From positions 1 through 7,812 of the forward strand of contig CANKWG010000105.1 of assembly GCA_947487325.1 (NCBI GenBank): a stretch of DNA of 7,812 nucleotides. The letters run 5' to 3'. Source of the stretch: Oxalobacteraceae bacterium. Its GTDB lineage: Bacteria; Pseudomonadota; Gammaproteobacteria; Burkholderiales; Burkholderiaceae_D. The notes beneath the pieces were generated by a model. That model made no database searches. It had not been told where the DNA came from and saw only the letters and a list, made by a program, of their open reading frames with translations. The translations under genes were made by a program, and so were the position numbers. This document shows, piece after piece, positions 5,376 to 7,812 of this stretch (the stretch's first letter is position 1; every line of letters starts with the position of its first letter).

Positions 5376-5401
5376 AACAAAAAGCGCGGACAAGCCGCGC
5401 T
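5376..5401 (-). terminator. Intrinsic terminator downstream of the 74-residue membrane protein
   Basis: On the minus strand AGCGCGG, loop CTTGT and CCGCGCT are followed by TTTTTG. The 7-bp GC-rich stem lies at 5383-5401 and the U-tract corresponds to A bases at 5379-5383. It ends transcription coming from acnA and the 74-residue gene and separates them from DUF2863. Confidence 0.85.
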
Positions 5402-5429
5402 GGTAAATCTGTCGATAAACCCGAAAACT

Positions 5430-5654
5430 TTACTTCTTCTCGGGCTCTGTCGAAGTAGCAGGTGTTGCGTCAGGTGCTGCGGTAGGCGCTTTATCAGCGG
5501 CGGGTGCCTCAGCGGCTGGTTTATTTTCTTCATGTGCTTGCGTCGCGTCATGGCCGGCGGCTTCGCCTTGCATACTAATGCTGCCGTCAGATTTGAAAAG
5601 TGCGAACAGTGAAATCGCGGCAAAAATGATGAACGCGACGAGAATTTTCCACAT
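5430..5654 (-). CDS. Small single-pass membrane protein with Ala/Pro/Glu-rich tail (unknown function)
   Basis: The 74-residue protein has a hydrophobic segment at about residues 3-20 (KILVAFIIFAAISLFALF), then SDGSISMQGE and a low-complexity tail rich in Ala, Pro, Glu and Thr that ends in Lys. There is no cleavage motif and no lipobox cysteine, so it is most likely an inner-membrane anchor with a disordered periplasmic tail. The ATG at 5654 has GGAG with about 7-nt spacing, good support for translation. It lies 77 nt downstream of acnA on the same strand with a hairpin between them, and is followed by a clear terminator, so it may be co-transcribed with acnA. I do not recognise a named family. 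The sequence has too little complexity to assign a function. Confidence 0.75.
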   Translation of the reverse strand: MWKILVAFIIFAAISLFALFKSDGSISMQGEAAGHDATQAHEENKPAAEAPAADKAPTAAPDATPATSTEPEKK

Positions 5655-5693
5655 AAGTGTCTCCGAATATTTTTGGTTTCCAGCATTTAAGAC

Positions 5694-5721
5694 GTCAGCC
5701 GGCTATCAGGCGCCGGCTGAC
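5694..5721 (-). terminator. Perfect hairpin between acnA and the 74-residue gene (weak terminator or processing site)
   Basis: GTCAGCCGGC (5694-5703) pairs with GCCGGCTGAC (5712-5721) around an 8-nt loop, a 10-bp GC-rich stem beginning 10 nt after the acnA stop codon. On the minus strand it is followed by GTCTTAAATG, not a U-tract. It is therefore more likely to protect the acnA 3' end or reduce read-through than to be a full Rho-independent terminator. Confidence 0.55.
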
Positions 5722-5731
5722 GGTTCGACTA

Positions 5732-7812
5732 TCAGGCAGCGAGCAACTGACGCAGCACGAAGGGCAGGATGCCACCATGGTGGTAGTAGTCCACTTCGAT
5801 TGGCGTATCAATACGCAGCAGCAACTTGACTTGCTGGCTCTGACCATTTGCACGGTGGATCACGAGCGTGACTTCTTGTTGAGGCTTGATGTCATTTTCC
5901 AGACCCAGCAGGTCGTAGCTTTCATTGCCGGTAATGCCGAGCGATGAGACGCTGTCGCCACCGATGAATTGCAGCGGCAGTACGCCCATGCCAACCAGAT
6001 TCGAGCGATGGATACGCTCGAATGACCGCGCGACCACGACTTTAACGCCGAGCAGTTGCGTGCCTTTGGCAGCCCAGTCGCGCGATGAACCGGTGCCATA
6101 TTCTTCGCCTGCGAAGATCATGGTTGGTACATCGTCAGCGACGTACTTCATTGCGGCATCGTAGATCGACATTTCCTGACCAGTGGGCTGATGGATCGTG
6201 AGCCCGCCTTCGATGCGTGAGCCATCTGGCTGTGCTGGAATCATCAGGTTCTTGATGCGCACGTTAGCGAAGGTACCGCGCATCATGATTTCATGATTGC
6301 CCCGGCGTGAGCCATAGGAGTTGAAGTCGGCTTTGAGGACGCCGTTTGCCAGCAACCATTTACCGGCCGGGCTGGATTCCTTGATCGAGCCGGCGGGCGA
6401 AATGTGGTCGGTGGTAATCGAGTCACCAAACACGCCCAACGCGCGTGCACCAGTGATGCGGGTAGCGGCAGCTTTGGGTTGCATCTCGAAGTCACCAAAG
6501 AACGGTGGCTCGGCGATGTAGGTGGATTTAGGCCAGTTGTAGACTTCGCCGCTGGCAACGCCACGAATGTCTTCCCACAGCTTGCCGGGTGCGCCTTTGA
6601 CGTCAGCGTAATTGTCTTTGAAGGTTTTTGCGTTCATCGCATGCTTCATGAGCTTGTTGATTTCCGCGCTCGTGGGCCAGATGTCGCCGATGTAAATATC
6701 ACGGCCGTTTTTGCCTTTGCCTAGTGGCTCAGTCATCAGATCAATCGTGACATTGCCGGCGATGGCGTAAGCGACCACCAAAGGTGGCGAAGCGAGGAAG
6801 TTGGCGCGAATGTTAGGGTGAATACGTGCTTCGAAGTTACGGTTACCCGACAACACCGCAGCCGCGACCACATCGTTTTTCACGATCGCTTCGTTCATTG
6901 CCGGTGTCAGATCACCGGCATTGCCGATACAGGTCGTGCAGCCATAGGCGGTCACGCCAAAGCCGAGTGTCTCGAGGTCGGAGAGTAATCCTGCTGACTC
7001 CAAATACTTGGTGACGACACGCGACCCAGGCGCGAGTGATGTCTTGATATGCGGTGCCACAGTCAGACCGGCAGCGACTGCTTTTTTGGCGAGCAGGCCA
7101 GCAGCCAGCAACACGCTCGGGTTGGAGGTGTTGGTGCAGGAGGTGATTGCTGCGATTAGCACGTCACCGTTTTTGAGATGTACGCCGTCTGCGTTGGTGT
7201 ACTCGGCGTCGAGATCCTCGGCCTTTTTGTTAAAGCCATTGTCAGCGACAGGCTTGGCGAACAGATCGCGGAAGGTTGATTTCACATGGCCGATTTCGAT
7301 ACGGTCTTGCGGACGCTTGGGGCCGGCGAGTGAGGGTGCGACCGATGTCAGATCGAGCTTGACCACTTTGCTGTAGTCGATATCGCCCGCTTTCGGAATG
7401 CCGAACAGGTTTTGCGCTTTGAAATAAGCTTCGAAAGCATCAATTTCTGCCTTGGTGCGGCCGGTGCCATGGAAGTAATCGATGGTGGCTTCGTCTACGG
7501 GGAAGAACCCCATGGTCGCGCCATACTCAGGCGCCATGTTGGCAATCGTTGCACGGTCTGTCAGAGAGAGCGATGCAGTACCTTCACCAAAGAATTCGAC
7601 AAACTTGCCGACGACTTTTTCTTTGCGAAGCATTTCGGTGATCGTCAGTACCAGATCGGTCGCCGTCACGCCTTCGCGTAATACGCCAGTGAGGTTAACG
7701 CCAACGACATCCGGTGTGAGGAAGTAAACCGGTTGACCGAGCATGCCGGCTTCGGCTTCGATGCCGCCCACGCCCCAGCCAACGACGCCAATACCATTGA
7801 TCATCGTGTGTG
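5732..7812 (-). CDS. acnA: Aconitate hydratase A (C-terminal about 690 residues; truncated by window edge)
   Basis: This enzyme interconverts citrate and isocitrate through cis-aconitate in the TCA cycle, using a [4Fe-4S] cluster in the cytosol. Numbered from the first in-window Met (7804), the three cluster cysteines are C223 (AITSCTNTSNP), C289 and C292 (AYGCTTCIGN). The swivel-domain motifs are DSITTDHISPAG (461-472), GEEYGTGSSRDWAAKG (566-581) and ERIHRSNLVGMGVLPLQF (596-613). The arrangement and C-terminal swivel domain identify the AcnA/IRP1 type, not AcnB. That Met is internal: the frame continues as …HT before it, matching the family's usual DSHTTM region, and the family is about 890 residues long, so about 200 N-terminal residues lie outside the window. 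No frameshift is seen and all visible active-site motifs are intact. A hairpin and a small membrane-protein gene follow. Confidence 0.97.
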   Translation of the reverse strand, partial: HTMINGIGVVGWGVGGIEAEAGMLGQPVYFLTPDVVGVNLTGVLREGVTATDLVLTITEMLRKEKVVGKFVEFFGEGTASLSLTDRATIANMAPEYGATMGFFPVDEATIDYFHGTGRTKAEIDAFEAYFKAQNLFGIPKAGDIDYSKVVKLDLTSVAPSLAGPKRPQDRIEIGHVKSTFRDLFAKPVADNGFNKKAEDLDAEYTNADGVHLKNGDVLIAAITSCTNTSNPSVLLAAGLLAKKAVAAGLTVAPHIKTSLAPGSRVVTKYLESAGLLSDLETLGFGVTAYGCTTCIGNAGDLTPAMNEAIVKNDVVAAAVLSGNRNFEARIHPNIRANFLASPPLVVAYAIAGNVTIDLMTEPLGKGKNGRDIYIGDIWPTSAEINKLMKHAMNAKTFKDNYADVKGAPGKLWEDIRGVASGEVYNWPKSTYIAEPPFFGDFEMQPKAAATRITGARALGVFGDSITTDHISPAGSIKESSPAGKWLLANGVLKADFNSYGSRRGNHEIMMRGTFANVRIKNLMIPAQPDGSRIEGGLTIHQPTGQEMSIYDAAMKYVADDVPTMIFAGEEYGTGSSRDWAAKGTQLLGVKVVVARSFERIHRSNLVGMGVLPLQFIGGDSVSSLGITGNESYDLLGLENDIKPQQEVTLVIHRANGQSQQVKLLLRIDTPIEVDYYHHGGILPFVLRQLLAA

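Noticed and set aside
1..7812. CRISPR array, insertion sequence, phage or toxin-antitoxin module
   Set aside because: No regularly spaced repeats, terminal inverted repeats, transposase or integrase motifs, or recognisable toxin or antitoxin genes were seen.

Overview
The window looks like a chromosomal segment of a betaproteobacterium, most likely of the order Neisseriales. The reasons are a DUF2863-family gene (a family I know from Betaproteobacteria), a Coq7-type ubiquinone hydroxylase, an AcnA-type aconitase and one exact copy of a Neisseria-type DNA uptake word. All assignments come from reading the sequence; no database search was run. Nearly everything is on the minus strand.

Positions 1-1990 are a cell-shape module. 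Two bactofilin genes converge tail to tail on a tandem bidirectional terminator. The minus-strand bactofilin is preceded by a membrane-anchored M23 (LytM-type) peptidoglycan hydrolase, a pairing known from bacteria in which a bactofilin scaffold positions the hydrolase. A spacer of about 320 bp with no gene follows (1924-2244). It holds the likely promoter of the M23 gene and the uptake-sequence-like 12-mer.

Positions 2245-3195 encode a fusion of an N-terminal DCC-type CxxC domain with a C-terminal Coq7 di-iron hydroxylase, read from a TTG start. Beyond it (3311-3755) lie two small, divergently oriented coding regions that conventional ORF calling would miss because neither has a usable ATG, GTG or TTG. 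One, on the minus strand, is a single-pass membrane protein whose good reading frame has no start codon and may be entered by a -1 shift at a run of seven A. The other, on the plus strand, is a 56-residue six-cysteine protein with a good Shine-Dalgarno sequence placed before an ATC codon.

Positions 3861-3997 hold a strong terminator, a complete tRNA-Pro(GGG) with encoded CCA, and its -10 box. Then come a DUF2863 protein (4037-5284), an intrinsic terminator, a 74-residue Ala/Pro-rich single-pass membrane protein (5430-5654) and the C-terminal three quarters of aconitase A (5732 to the right edge). A perfect 10-bp hairpin separates the last two genes.

The best candidates for undescribed biology are the two start-codon-less small genes at 3311-3755, followed by the DCC-Coq7 fusion.
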